Of a DNA stretch of 64,000 nt, positions 7,159-15,515 are shown one piece after another. The position numbers were made by a program, and so were the translations under genes. The stretch comes from JACVRW01 sp963819115. GTDB lineage: Bacteria; Actinomycetota; Thermoleophilia; Solirubrobacterales; Thermoleophilaceae. Under the pieces are notes generated by a model, which was not told the origin of the DNA, made no database searches, and saw only the letters and a list, made by a program, of their open reading frames with translations. Where the stretch lies: assembly GCA_963819115.1 (NCBI GenBank), contig CAWFUR010000010.1, positions 1-64,000 on the forward strand. Direction: 5' to 3'. The first letter of the stretch is position 1. Every line of letters starts with the position of its first letter.

Positions 7159-8865
7159 GTGTCCTGGCGTGGCAAGACCGTCTTCACGGGCGTGTTCAAG
7201 GACCCGGTCACCGGGCCTCGCCGCGTACGCAAACTCAACGTAGACGGCGACGGTCAGGGGGATCTGGCCGGGCACGGAGGCGAGCAGCGCGCCGTGTTCG
7301 TCTACCAGGCCGACTCGTATCGCTACTGGGAGCGCGAGCTCGACCGAAGCGACCTCGTCCATGGACAGTTCGGCGAGAACTTCACCGTCGAGGGGCTCAA
7401 CGACGACGAGGTCTGCATAGGCGACCGCTACCGAATCGGCACCGCCGTCTTCGAGGTCACCCAGCCGCGCGTCACCTGTTACCGGGTCGGGATCCGAATG
7501 AACGACCCGCGCATTCCCGCCCTGCTCGTCTCCCACCGCCGCCCCGGCTTCTACTTCCGCGTGATCGAGGAGGGCGAGGTGGAGGCAGGTGACGAGATCG
7601 TGAAGCTCGCCTCCGGCCCGGAACAGATGACGGTGGTCGAGATCGACACCCTCCTCTACCTCCCCGGTCATCCGCGCCAGCAGCTGCTGCGAGCACTGCG
7701 AATTCCCGCCCTCAGCCCGGGTTGGCAGGGCTCGTTTCGCGCCCTGCTCGACGACAAGGGAGGAAGCGGGAACGCCGGCCTGTCAGCCACCAGCCCGCCC
7801 CCGGCGTGGCCCGGCTTGCGGCCGCTCTCCGTCACTGGGCTCGAGCCCGAGAGCGACGCCGTGCTCTCCATCCGCCTCGAGGACCCCGACGGCGCACCTC
7901 TACCGGCGCCCCAACCGGGTCAGTACCTCACGCTGCGTATCCAACCCGGCGGCGACTCGGCGTCGGTGCTCCGCAACTACTCCCTGTCCGGTCCGCCCGG
8001 CGCCGGCTACTACCGCATCACCGTCAAGCGCGAACCGAAGGGCACCGCCAGCGGCTACCTTCACTCCCGCCTCCGCGTAGGCGATCAGCTCGAGATCGCC
8101 GCGCCCCGCGGCACCTTCATCCTCGACCAGACCGACTCGCCGGTGCTCCTGCTCAGCGCCGGCATCGGTGCCACGCCGGTTCTCGCCATGCTTCAGGCGC
8201 TGGCTGAAGCGCATTCCGATCGCGAGATCTGGTGGCTGCACGGCGCGCGTAACAGCCGCGACCACTCCTTCGCCGCTGAGGCCCGCGCCGTCCTCGATTC
8301 ACTCCCGAACGCACGCGCCCACGTGTACTACAGCCGCCCCGGTCCGGACGACGTGGAGGGGCGCGACTTCGAAAGCGCGGGCCGGCTCTCGGCCCCGCTC
8401 CTCGGCGAGCTCGACCCGCCGCGCGACGCCGAGGCATACCTCTGCGGCCCGGCACCCTTCATGGAGGAAATCAGCGCCGGCCTGGCCGCGATGGGCCTCG
8501 ACGTCTCACGCATCCACACCGAGCCGTTCGGACCAGCGCCGGAACAGACACCCGGCATCGCGCCTACCGCGGCGCGCACGCCCCACCCCCCGGCCGGCGA
8601 CCAGGGGACAGGTCCAACCATCGAATTCGCCCGCAGCGACCTCGCCGTCCGCTGGAGCGACGACTACCCGAGCCTCCTCGAGCTCGCCGAAGCCTGCGAC
8701 GTACCCGTCCGCTGGTCATGCCGCACCGGCGTCTGCCGCAGCTGCGAAACGACCCTGATCGCAGGCAGCGTCGGCTACAACCCCGACCCGGTCGAACCCC
8801 CAGCGGACGGCGACGCCCTGATCTGCTGCTCAACGCCGCACGGCGACCTGGTCCTCGACCTCTGA
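7159..8865 (+). CDS. MOSC domain - ferredoxin reductase - 2Fe-2S ferredoxin fusion
   Basis: A three-part protein of at least 568 aa. Residues 1 to about 210 form a YiiM-like MOSC domain with its conserved Cys (PRVTCYRVG, Cys107), the fold that binds a molybdenum-cofactor sulfur site. About 220-470 is an FNR-type flavin/NAD reductase (RNYSLSGPP for flavin, LLSAGIGATPVLAML for NAD, AYLCGPAPFM). About 485-568 is a plant-type 2Fe-2S ferredoxin (CRTGVCRSC ... ICC). The likely role is NAD(P)H-driven electron delivery to a cofactor or substrate held on the MOSC domain. The conserved MOSC N-terminal strand (GTLLSVNVGLPKD) is encoded just upstream (7120-7158) in the same frame, but with no ATG/GTG/TTG. 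Confidence 0.85.
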   Translation: MSWRGKTVFTGVFKDPVTGPRRVRKLNVDGDGQGDLAGHGGEQRAVFVYQADSYRYWERELDRSDLVHGQFGENFTVEGLNDDEVCIGDRYRIGTAVFEVTQPRVTCYRVGIRMNDPRIPALLVSHRRPGFYFRVIEEGEVEAGDEIVKLASGPEQMTVVEIDTLLYLPGHPRQQLLRALRIPALSPGWQGSFRALLDDKGGSGNAGLSATSPPPAWPGLRPLSVTGLEPESDAVLSIRLEDPDGAPLPAPQPGQYLTLRIQPGGDSASVLRNYSLSGPPGAGYYRITVKREPKGTASGYLHSRLRVGDQLEIAAPRGTFILDQTDSPVLLLSAGIGATPVLAMLQALAEAHSDREIWWLHGARNSRDHSFAAEARAVLDSLPNARAHVYYSRPGPDDVEGRDFESAGRLSAPLLGELDPPRDAEAYLCGPAPFMEEISAGLAAMGLDVSRIHTEPFGPAPEQTPGIAPTAARTPHPPAGDQGTGPTIEFARSDLAVRWSDDYPSLLELAEACDVPVRWSCRTGVCRSCETTLIAGSVGYNPDPVEPPADGDALICCSTPHGDLVLDL

Positions 8866-8878
8866 ACGGACCACGACA

Positions 8879-9011
8879 ACTCACGATTCCCGCCGCAGAC
8901 ACTCGGCTCCACGCCGTCGACGACCCGGGCGGCACGCCTGCGCTGCTCTTCCTCAGCGGCGGCTTCGGCACCCGTGAAGAACTGGAGCCGCGGGGTGGAT
9001 ACATGGACTGA
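8879..9011 (+). pseudogene. Truncated alpha/beta-hydrolase N-terminus (remnant)
   Basis: The frame reads TRLHAVDDPG then PALLFLSGGFGT, which resembles the first strands and oxyanion-loop region of alpha/beta hydrolases (LHVVDDG...LLFLNGGFG), and stops within 15 codons. No downstream frame carries the nucleophile elbow or the catalytic His. I read it as the stump of a decayed or deleted gene. The match is short, so the call is tentative. Confidence 0.35.
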
Positions 9012-9257
9012 ACGCCACGTAAGCAATCGTGAGAGCAGCCGCGATCGCGAACCGGACGGCCGGGCGCCCTCCGCCGACGGCCGCGGACGTCGTGTCAGAC
9101 CGCCAAGCCGCACACGCTCGGGCGCAATCAACTGTGCCATGGCAAAAGAATCCCACGCAACCTGGGCCGCTCAGGGCCTGCATGACCTTGACGGAGCTAT
9201 GCCGTCCGGACGTCGCGCAGAGTCTCATCGCGTCCGACCTCGGATAGCTTCCCGAGC
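9012..9257. other. Noncoding stretch, nothing supported
   Basis: Together with the remnant upstream this makes a 390-bp gap after the MOSC fusion. Short open frames exist on both strands, but none has a ribosome site or a recognisable domain. The promoter of the MetF-like gene is presumably here. Confidence 0.5.
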
Positions 9258-10199
9258 ATGGACCTCCGGCGGCGCATCACCTCCCTCCGGGGCGAGTTCC
9301 TGCTCTTCGCGCTGACCCCACCAAGGTTGTCAACCACCCCGAAGGAGGCCCAGGAGATCGCCGACGCCACCGTCGCACGCCTGGAGCCCCTCGGTCTCGA
9401 CGGCCTGATCCTCTACGACATCGATGATGAGGTAGACCGCAACCCCGAGGAGCGGCCGTTTCCGTTCCTGCCGACGATGGACCCGGCCGACTATCTGGAG
9501 AGGCATCTCGAGACCTGGGGCACGCCGGTCGTCGTCTATCGCGCGACGGCGAAGTACACCGAGGATGAACTCCGTGATTGGATGGGGTCGCAGGACACCG
9601 CCCGACGAATGGCCGTATTCGTCGGTGCTCCCTCACGCGAGAGGCGTGTTGCCACCACGCTCCGCAGGGCACAGCAAGTCCGTGCCGAGGTGGCTCCCGA
9701 CCTGCTCCTCGGCGCCGTCGCGATACCCGAGCGGCACACTCGCAAAGACGACGAGCACCTCGGGCTGATAGCCAAGCAGGAGACCGGCTGCTCCTACTTT
9801 GTCACCCAGGTCGTCTACGAGGTCAACGCAGCCAAGAATCTGGTCTCCGACTATGCCTACGAGTGTCGCGACCGCGACCTCGATCCGGTCCCGATCGTGT
9901 TCACCTTTTCGGTGTGCGGATCGATGAAGACTCTGCGCTTCCTCCGCTGGCTCGGCGTCGCCGTCCCTCGCTGGATCGAGAACGACCTGCGCCACGCTGA
10001 CGACACCCTCGATACGTCGCTCAAGCACGCCGAGCTGACCGCGCTCGAGCTGATCTCCTTCTGCCGCCATCTGGGCGTCCCGTTCGGCATCAACGTCGAG
10101 TCCGTCTCGATCCGAAGGGTGGAGATCGAGGCGAGCGTGCGACTGGCGGAACGGCTAGGTCGCGAGCTGGGACGCTCTGACGCCGGGACCCTCGGTTAG
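9258..10199 (+). CDS. Methylenetetrahydrofolate reductase-like (MetF-type TIM barrel) protein
   Basis: Protein of 313 aa with the layout of a MetF-like flavin barrel: a strand near the N-terminus (GEFLLFALTPPR), ADATVARLEPLGLDGLILYD where MetF proteins have the substrate-side barrel strands, and a KQETGCSYFVTQVVYE segment that corresponds to the K-x-x-x-G-x-x-F-x-x-T-Q motif of the family. It is divergent enough that its substrate may not be methylenetetrahydrofolate. The ATG at 9258 follows an AT-poor leader without a strong ribosome site. No methionine or folate genes lie alongside. Confidence 0.6.
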   Translation: MDLRRRITSLRGEFLLFALTPPRLSTTPKEAQEIADATVARLEPLGLDGLILYDIDDEVDRNPEERPFPFLPTMDPADYLERHLETWGTPVVVYRATAKYTEDELRDWMGSQDTARRMAVFVGAPSRERRVATTLRRAQQVRAEVAPDLLLGAVAIPERHTRKDDEHLGLIAKQETGCSYFVTQVVYEVNAAKNLVSDYAYECRDRDLDPVPIVFTFSVCGSMKTLRFLRWLGVAVPRWIENDLRHADDTLDTSLKHAELTALELISFCRHLGVPFGINVESVSIRRVEIEASVRLAERLGRELGRSDAGTLG

Positions 10200-10357
10200 C
10201 TTCCATAGGCCCCCCGAGCGGAAGGGGAGGGGGTGGGTGGCCCCCCGCGTCCGCCCTCTCCGTGACCGGTGTGAGCGGTGATCGCGCTCAGCGCCGGGTA
10301 TGGGCCCGCGCTCAGTGCGGCTACGCTCCGTGCAAGGCAAGCGAGGAGGAGGCGCAC

Positions 10358-10645
10358 ATGCACGCACGTGTCGTCAGGTTCACCGGCGTGACCCCCAAGA
10401 GGATCGCCGAGATCGTCGCCCGGGTCGGAGAATCCGACGGCCCGCCCCCCGGGGTGGAGTCGACCGGATTTGCGCTGTTCGCCGACGAAACACAGGAAAC
10501 GGCCATCTTCGTCGGGTTCTTCGAGACGGCGGAGAAGATGCGCGATGCGAGCGCGGTGTTCGATCAGATGGACTCGTCGGAGACCCCTGGCACGCGCGCC
10601 TCCGTCGACCTCTGCGAGGTCAAGGTCGAGCGCAGCATGCCCTGA
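10358..10645 (+). CDS. Small ABM-like dimeric alpha-beta barrel protein
   Basis: Protein of 95 aa (MHARVVRFTG...) with strand-helix-strand spacing like antibiotic-biosynthesis-monooxygenase or ferredoxin-like stress-barrel proteins; the phrase AIFVGFFETAEKMRDASAVFDQMD is typical of the second half. An AGGAGG-rich leader precedes the ATG at 10358, which settles the start over an upstream in-frame GTG. No cofactor site is visible; the function is unknown. Confidence 0.65.
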   Translation: MHARVVRFTGVTPKRIAEIVARVGESDGPPPGVESTGFALFADETQETAIFVGFFETAEKMRDASAVFDQMDSSETPGTRASVDLCEVKVERSMP

Positions 10646-10666
10646 CGGGTACGGATTGTCCGCTTT

Positions 10667-10740
10667 GGACGAAACGCGGCAGGCGCGGTACGCAGACGCG
10701 ATCGGTTCGAACAGCTTGGACGGTCTCTCTGGAAATGGGC
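10667..10740 (+). repeat. Diverged 74-bp direct repeat, copy 1
   Basis: Matches 12114-12188 in blocks with the same order and spacing: GGAC-AAA-GCGGCAG, then ATCGGTTCGAA, then CTCTCT-GAAATGGGC. It lies just upstream of the VLRF1/baeRF gene. See copy 2. Confidence 0.65.
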
Positions 10741-10786
10741 TAGAGGCCCGGCAGGGGAGCGCGTGCCGTGGCGATAGGGTTTTCGC

Positions 10787-11935
10787 ATGTTCACGCGTGA
10801 TGTTCTTAAGCGACTCGCCTCGGCCGAACCGGGCCGGCCGGTTGTCAGCGTGTACGCGCGCACCGATCCGCGGGATCCGTCGAACACGAGCAGCACCCCG
10901 GGCTGGCAGATCGCGCTCCGAAACGGCCTGGGAGCGATCGCGGAACGCCTCGAGGCAGGTGATGACCGGGGCGAGCGGCTGGCGTTCCGCGAGCTGCGGG
11001 AGCGCATCGAGACCGAGCTGACGGAGCTGGAGCCGGCCAAGCGCGGGCGCAGCGTTGCGTGGTTCGTCGACGGCGTCGGAGGCGGTTCGGAGCGGTTCAC
11101 GCTCCAGCTGCCGGTTCGTGAGGATCGCGTCGTCTGGGATGCCAAGCCGTTCGTCTCGCCGCTGGTCGACATCGCGGACCGCGGCGCCCCGACCGGCGTC
11201 GTCCTGGTGAGTGGCGAGCTCGTTCGGCTGCTGGGGATCGAGCAGGCGGAGCCGACGGAGCCTGAGAACTCGACCTTCGAGCTGGAGCTCGGGGACTGGC
11301 GCCCGTTTGGCGGGACCGCCGCCGGGAGCTCCGGACGGGGCGTTCAGACCACCTCCCACCAGGAACGCTACGAAGCGCGCGTGGACGCCCAGCGTGACCA
11401 GCTGTTCGCAGGCGCGGCCGCGGAAACCGGACAGCGCCTGGAGCTGCTGGGGTGGGAGCGCATCATCATCGTCTCCGAAACCCAGGTCGCCGCGCGCTTT
11501 CGCGCTGCCCTCCCTTCGATCCTCAGCGAGCGCGTTATAGCCGAGAGCGACCTGAACATCGCCGGTAACGATCCGCACGTGATCGCTGAGGCGCTCGAGC
11601 CGCTCATCGAGGATGCGTGGCTCGCCCGGGCGTCCCAGCTCGCCGACCTCGCCCGCGAGCGCGCGCAGGCTGGAGGGGCCGCCGCCGTCGGAGCGCCCGA
11701 GACGCTCACCGCGCTCGCCGAGGGCCGGGTCGAGCACCTCATCCTCGACCCGGGTGGCGACTTCTCCGCAGCGGCCGACATGGTCCCCGCGAGCGTCGGC
11801 GGACCCGTGGCGCTCGTTGGCGAGCGCGCAGTCGAAGCCGCAGTCGCCACCGGCGCGCAGGTCACCGCGCTCGCCGCCGAAGACTCCCAGGCACTCACCG
11901 AAGCCGGCGGCATCGCCGCACTCCTGCGCTACTGA
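10787..11935 (+). CDS. VLRF1 / bacterial archaeo-eukaryotic release factor-like (baeRF) protein
   Basis: Protein of 382 aa resembling the bacterial eRF1-related (baeRF/Vms1-like) families. These have an N-terminal release-factor-like domain (PVVSVYARTDPRDPSN), a central domain (PTGVVLVSGELVRLLGIE) and a C-terminal L7Ae/eRF1-3-like domain (ALAEGRVEHLILDPGGDF; RVEHLIL is typical). In related proteins the domain releases peptidyl-tRNA from stalled ribosomes; that function is inferred. It stands alone between two copies of a 75-bp repeat and next to tRNA-Val. The ATG is at 10787. Confidence 0.65.
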   Translation: MFTRDVLKRLASAEPGRPVVSVYARTDPRDPSNTSSTPGWQIALRNGLGAIAERLEAGDDRGERLAFRELRERIETELTELEPAKRGRSVAWFVDGVGGGSERFTLQLPVREDRVVWDAKPFVSPLVDIADRGAPTGVVLVSGELVRLLGIEQAEPTEPENSTFELELGDWRPFGGTAAGSSGRGVQTTSHQERYEARVDAQRDQLFAGAAAETGQRLELLGWERIIIVSETQVAARFRAALPSILSERVIAESDLNIAGNDPHVIAEALEPLIEDAWLARASQLADLARERAQAGGAAAVGAPETLTALAEGRVEHLILDPGGDFSAAADMVPASVGGPVALVGERAVEAAVATGAQVTALAAEDSQALTEAGGIAALLRY

Positions 11936-12113
11936 CCGGGAACACCGGGCCGGGGCTCGGATCTGCATTGAGGCTACGAGGAGATCGGCAGCGCTGCGCT
12001 GACAACCTACCCGCGGGCGGCCCCGACCTGTGCCGCGCGGCCGCGCCATCACGGGGGGAGATGCTGCCCTGGGCGATCATCCTCAGCGCCTCTGGACGAT
12101 CTGGTATCCCACC

Positions 12114-12188
12114 GGACAAAAGCGGCAGCCACGGTTGAGCAGGGAAGCAATCGGTTCGAAACCGTGGAAGGGCTCTCTCGAAATGGGC
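12114..12188 (+). repeat. Diverged 75-bp direct repeat, copy 2, abutting tRNA-Val
   Basis: Second copy of the repeat at 10667-10740. Its last 4 bp overlap the 3' end of the minus-strand tRNA-Val. The two copies bracket the VLRF1/baeRF gene. Confidence 0.65.
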
Positions 12189-12256
12189 AGTACTGGGTTC
12201 GAACCAGTGACCTCCTGCTTGTAAGGCAGGCGCTCTACCAACTGAGCTAACCGCCC
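12185..12256 (-). tRNA. tRNA-Val(UAC)
   Basis: A 72-nt cloverleaf on the minus strand with acceptor stem GGGCGGT/ACTGCCC (one G-U pair), D-arm GCTCAGTTGGTAGAGC, anticodon arm CCTGC-CTTACAA-GCAGG giving anticodon UAC, and T-arm with GGTTCGAACCC. CCA is not encoded. Confidence 0.97.
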
Positions 12257-12352
12257 GCGACCGTTGAGTCTAGGCATGCCGCTGAACCCTCACCCGCGGG
12301 CGTGCGTATGCCCGGTCGGAGGGTCTCGATCCCCGACGGAAGGTAGGTAGGA

Positions 12353-12820
12353 ATGCGCAAGCTTTTCTACGGCCTGTTCCTAGTCGTCGTGCTCGCCGCG
12401 ATGGGTGCCGTGGGTGCCCAGGCACATCGCGGGGGAGGTGATCACCAGCGGGGGAGGGTGCACCAGGTCACCGTGCCCCCCGCGGACCGCTTCACGCCGT
12501 TCTCGCTGCAGGTCCGGGCGGGAGATTCGGTTCGCTGGGTGAACAACGACGAGGACGCGCACACCGTCGTGAGCGACGACGCTTTCGACACCGCGGGCAA
12601 CAGTGGAACGGACCGGCTGCTTCCCCCGGACGGCAAGGTCACGCTCCGGTTCAACCATCCCGGCACGTTCGTCTACTACTGCAGGTTCCACGCCAAGCTG
12701 GACGCCTTCAACCAGCCGGTGGCCCCGGGCCCCGACGGTGGCATCCAGGATGCGAGCGGGAACTTCGGGACGCCCATGTCGGGCGTGGTGACCGTCCTGC
12801 CTCGCCACGGCAGCGACTAG
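12353..12820 (+). CDS. Secreted cupredoxin (blue copper protein)
   Basis: Protein of 155 aa with a signal peptide (cleavage near residue 24) and a plastocyanin/azurin-like domain. The type 1 copper ligands are all present: His70 (DEDAHTVV), Cys110 and His113 (YYCRFHAKLD) and Met142 (GTPMSG). It probably carries electrons outside the membrane. An AGGTAGG ribosome site precedes the ATG. The gene is alone and convergent with the SnoaL-like gene, across a strong inverted repeat. Confidence 0.88.
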   Translation: MRKLFYGLFLVVVLAAMGAVGAQAHRGGGDHQRGRVHQVTVPPADRFTPFSLQVRAGDSVRWVNNDEDAHTVVSDDAFDTAGNSGTDRLLPPDGKVTLRFNHPGTFVYYCRFHAKLDAFNQPVAPGPDGGIQDASGNFGTPMSGVVTVLPRHGSD

Positions 12821-12841
12821 TCGCCGGCCGCGCAATCGCCG

Positions 12842-12870
12842 GGCGGGTCGCGCACGATGCGCGGCCCGCC
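12842..12870. terminator. Likely bidirectional terminator stem between convergent genes
   Basis: GGCGGGTCGCGCA pairs with TGCGCGGCCCGCC over a 3-nt loop, 13 base pairs including one G-U. It lies between the convergent stops at 12820 and 12880. There is no T-tract, so its strength as an intrinsic terminator is uncertain. Confidence 0.55.
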
Positions 12871-12879
12871 GCGCGGCGG

Positions 12880-13254
12880 CTACTTGGCGAACACCCGGTT
12901 TGCCACCGTTGTGTCCGCGTGGGACTCGAAGGCGACGAGGTGCCCGGCGTCGTCGTAGGTGAGCACGTCGGCGCTCTCCACCGCCTCGCCCTCGAGGTGG
13001 ATGGTGGTGAGCACCACGACCTTGTCGCCGTCGGCGATGAAGTCGTGCGGCTCGGTGCTGAACTCCTTGGTCGCGAACTGGCCCCACAGCTCGCCCACCG
13101 CCTGCTTGCCGTTGTAGGTCCCGGTGAGCGCGTTGTCGCCGCCCACCGTCCACTCCACCGAGTCGTCCATGTTGCGCATGGCGCCCTCGGCGTCGCCCTT
13201 GCTGAAAGCCTCGTAGGCGGCCTGCGCCGTCTGCTTGTTGTCCTGCGAGCCCAT
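12880..13254 (-). CDS. SnoaL-like / NTF2-fold protein
   Basis: Protein of 124 aa with the NTF2 fold pattern common in actinobacterial SnoaL-like proteins: NKQTAQAAYEAFSKGDAEGAM at the start, DSVEWTVGG, and a C-terminal strand pair. Members include small hydrolases, isomerases and binding proteins; nothing here identifies a substrate. The ATG at 13254 follows AAGGGA at a suitable distance; upstream in-frame Mets lie in a non-conserved stretch. Confidence 0.75.
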   Translation of the reverse strand: MGSQDNKQTAQAAYEAFSKGDAEGAMRNMDDSVEWTVGGDNALTGTYNGKQAVGELWGQFATKEFSTEPHDFIADGDKVVVLTTIHLEGEAVESADVLTYDDAGHLVAFESHADTTVANRVFAK

Positions 13255-13331
13255 ACCCGTTCCCTTCTGTGGTGTGGAAGGACGGACCGAAACTAGCCCT
13301 GCCCGGGCGTGGATGCAAGCCCCCTGGGACA

Positions 13332-13754
13332 ATGCCTCCCGTGGACGACGCGGTGAGCCGCTACATGCGTGCCAGTGAGGCCAACGACATCGACGCGATG
13401 ATGGAGGCGTTCGCGCCCGACGCCGAGCTCGTCTCACCGATCTCGGCCCGGATGGTCTTCCGCGGAACCGATGACCTGCGCGTCCTCCTCACGGCCGTGT
13501 ACGGCAGCATGACGGGGCTCCGATGGGGGCAGCAGGTGGGCGACGGGACGGTGCGCGCGGTGGTTGGCGAGGGCTCTGTGGGGCCGATGCGGATCGGCGA
13601 CGCCATGGTGTTTGAGCTAGCCGGCGACGGGCGCATCCAGCGCATCCGGCCGCACCTGCGGCCCTGGCTCGCGCTCACCCTTTTCGCGCTCGTGCTCGGC
13701 CCGAAGGTGGCGCGCCACCCGGGAGTCGTGCGGCGGGCGCTTCGGAGCGCCTGA
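13332..13754 (+). CDS. SnoaL-like / NTF2-fold protein
   Basis: Protein of 140 aa, divergent from the previous NTF2-fold gene but of the same fold family (AVSRYMRASEANDIDAMMEAF, DAELVSPIS, GRIQRIRPHLRP). The C-terminal 35 residues (WLALTLFALVLGPKVARHPG) are hydrophobic then basic and may associate with the membrane. The start could be the ATG at 13332 or the GTG four codons on. Function unknown. Confidence 0.7.
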   Translation: MPPVDDAVSRYMRASEANDIDAMMEAFAPDAELVSPISARMVFRGTDDLRVLLTAVYGSMTGLRWGQQVGDGTVRAVVGEGSVGPMRIGDAMVFELAGDGRIQRIRPHLRPWLALTLFALVLGPKVARHPGVVRRALRSA

Positions 13755-13778
13755 CCTTGGCCCCTAGAATCCCGGCCC

Positions 13779-14117
13779 GTGGACGCGCGTCAGTTCTGGA
13801 AGGCCCTCGTGGTTCAGGCCGTGATCGTCGGGGCGCTCTTCGGCGTGCTGGTGGCCCTCCCGATCCCGCACGACTTCTTCGAGGACGCCGGGTTCGTGGT
13901 GGGACCGCTGGCCTGGCTCCTCTGCTCGGTGGCCACCGCCCGGGTCCTATCCCTGCCCGTGACCTTCGTGCTGTTCGGGGCGGTGGCCGGGGGCGTGGCC
14001 GGGGCGATAGTGATGCTCGTGGCCGGCCACACGGCCGGGATGGTGGTGGCGCTGCTGGTGTTCAGCGCCTCCTGCGCCAGCTACGACCCCACGGCCGAGG
14101 AAGCCGCCACGTCGTAA
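13779..14117 (+). CDS. Small integral membrane protein, unknown function
   Basis: Protein of 112 aa starting at GTG, with three or four hydrophobic segments (residues about 9-28, 40-53, 58-82, 86-101) and short polar loops. No recognised family. It follows the NTF2-fold gene by 24 bp and may share its transcript. Confidence 0.6.
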   Translation: MDARQFWKALVVQAVIVGALFGVLVALPIPHDFFEDAGFVVGPLAWLLCSVATARVLSLPVTFVLFGAVAGGVAGAIVMLVAGHTAGMVVALLVFSASCASYDPTAEEAATS

Positions 14118-14150
14118 CTCCCTGAGGCAGGGGCCATTCCCGCTCTGTGC

Positions 14151-15272
14151 CTATGGTCGGGGCGACCAGACGGGAAAGTCAGCGCCTCCGGAGATGCCGT
14201 TCGTGAGGTTGGTCGGGTTGGCGCCATTGGCGTCCATCTTCCAGAGGTCCTGATGGCCCGCGCGATAGCTGACGAAGGCGATCTTGCTGCCGTCCGGCGA
14301 CCACGAGCCATAGTCGTCTTCGTTGAAGATCGAGGAGAGGTCGGTTCGGTTGCTGCCGTCCGACTTCATCGTCCAGAGATCGCCGTTGTGTTTGAAGAGG
14401 ATCCTGGTGCCGTCCGGCGACCAGGCCGCTTCGTAGTCACCGGAGGTACCGCTGATTGGGGTCTGATTGCTGCCGTCGGGGTTCATCACGACGATCTGGC
14501 CAATGCTCCCGCTTACGTCCTTGGTGAAGGCGATCTTCTCGCCGTCGGGCCTCCAGGTCGCTTGGGCCTCGATGGCTGTGTCGTCGGCGAGCTTGACCTT
14601 GTTGGTGCCGTCGGCGTTCATGAGCCAGACCCCTGGGTTCTCACTGGCGGGGCCGTAGACGATGTAGGCAATCTTGGTGCCGTCCGGGGACCACGCCGGA
14701 CGTGCGCCATTTGGGGCGAGGCTGATCCTGTTCGTGCCGTCAGCCTTCATCGTCGAGAGCCCTCCGGAGCCCGAGTAGGCGATCTTGGTGGCGTCCGGCG
14801 ACCACGAGGGCCAGTGGGCAATGCCGCCTGGGACGAGCGTCTTGTTGGTGCCGTCCGCGTTCATGATCCAGAGCCCTCCCGCCCCTTGGTAGGCGATCCC
14901 CGACCGGCCGCCGGCGGGCGGGGTCGTGAAGTCAGTCGGCTTGCTGCAGACCTGCCTGGGCGGGTTCTGCTCGTGGTCCTGGGCGCACATCGTGAGGTGA
15001 TAGGTGGTGGCGGGGTCGAGGATGGTGAACGGGGTGGACACCGCCCCCGCCTGCCCGGCCACCAGCGTCACGGTGTGATTGGACGTGCCGCCGCCTCCGT
15101 TGTCGGAACTGATCCGCCACCAGTACTCGGCGTCGCCGTTCACGTTCGAGTAGACGTTGCCGTTGAAGACCGCCCCCTTGTCGCTCAGGTAGGTGGGCGG
15201 CTTGATGACCGGCACCGCACAGGCGGAGACCACGAGGGCCAGGGGAATCAGAACGAGGACCAGACGCTTCAC
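14151..15272 (-). CDS. PD40/TolB-like lipoprotein
   Basis: Protein of 373 aa. The GTG at 15272 has GGGAG 5 nt upstream and begins a lipoprotein signal (LALVVSAC, lipobox Cys near residue 18). A Fn3-like stretch is followed by at least six beta-propeller blades of the W-S-P-D-G-T-K-I-A type, each preceded by M-N/K-A-D-G-T-N. It is probably anchored on the outer face of the cell membrane as a binding scaffold. It is a distant cousin of the protein at 3869. It is convergent with the small membrane protein gene. Confidence 0.8.
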   Translation of the reverse strand: MKRLVLVLIPLALVVSACAVPVIKPPTYLSDKGAVFNGNVYSNVNGDAEYWWRISSDNGGGGTSNHTVTLVAGQAGAVSTPFTILDPATTYHLTMCAQDHEQNPPRQVCSKPTDFTTPPAGGRSGIAYQGAGGLWIMNADGTNKTLVPGGIAHWPSWSPDATKIAYSGSGGLSTMKADGTNRISLAPNGARPAWSPDGTKIAYIVYGPASENPGVWLMNADGTNKVKLADDTAIEAQATWRPDGEKIAFTKDVSGSIGQIVVMNPDGSNQTPISGTSGDYEAAWSPDGTRILFKHNGDLWTMKSDGSNRTDLSSIFNEDDYGSWSPDGSKIAFVSYRAGHQDLWKMDANGANPTNLTNGISGGADFPVWSPRP

Positions 15273-15381
15273 GCGAACTCCCAACGGTTGGCGGCGCCAA
15301 GCGTCCCTGCCAGGCCGTGGACGACGCGTCGACCCTCCCACAGCGCAGAGAGCGATGCAAGGACGAGGCGTCCGCGTGAAG

Positions 15382-15455
15382 TAGGGGCGACGGGATTCGA
15401 ACCCGCGATCCCCGGCGTGAAAGGCCGGTGTCCTAGACCGCTAGACCACGCCCCC
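15382..15455 (-). tRNA. tRNA-Glu(UUC)
   Basis: 74 nt on the minus strand: acceptor GGGGGCG/CGCCCCT, anticodon arm CCGGC-CTTTCAC-GCCGG with anticodon UUC, and T-arm GCGGG-TTCGAAT-CCCGT. No encoded CCA. Confidence 0.95.
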
Positions 15456-15515
15456 AGGTCGTCGCCGATTGTAGGTGCAGACCCGCCGGCGCCCCTGCGG
15501 CGATAATGCGGTGCA

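Noticed and set aside
10667..12188. Repeat pair as phage or integrative-element attachment sites
   Set aside because: Copy 1 does not contain the tRNA-Val 3' end, no integrase is nearby, and only one gene lies between the copies.
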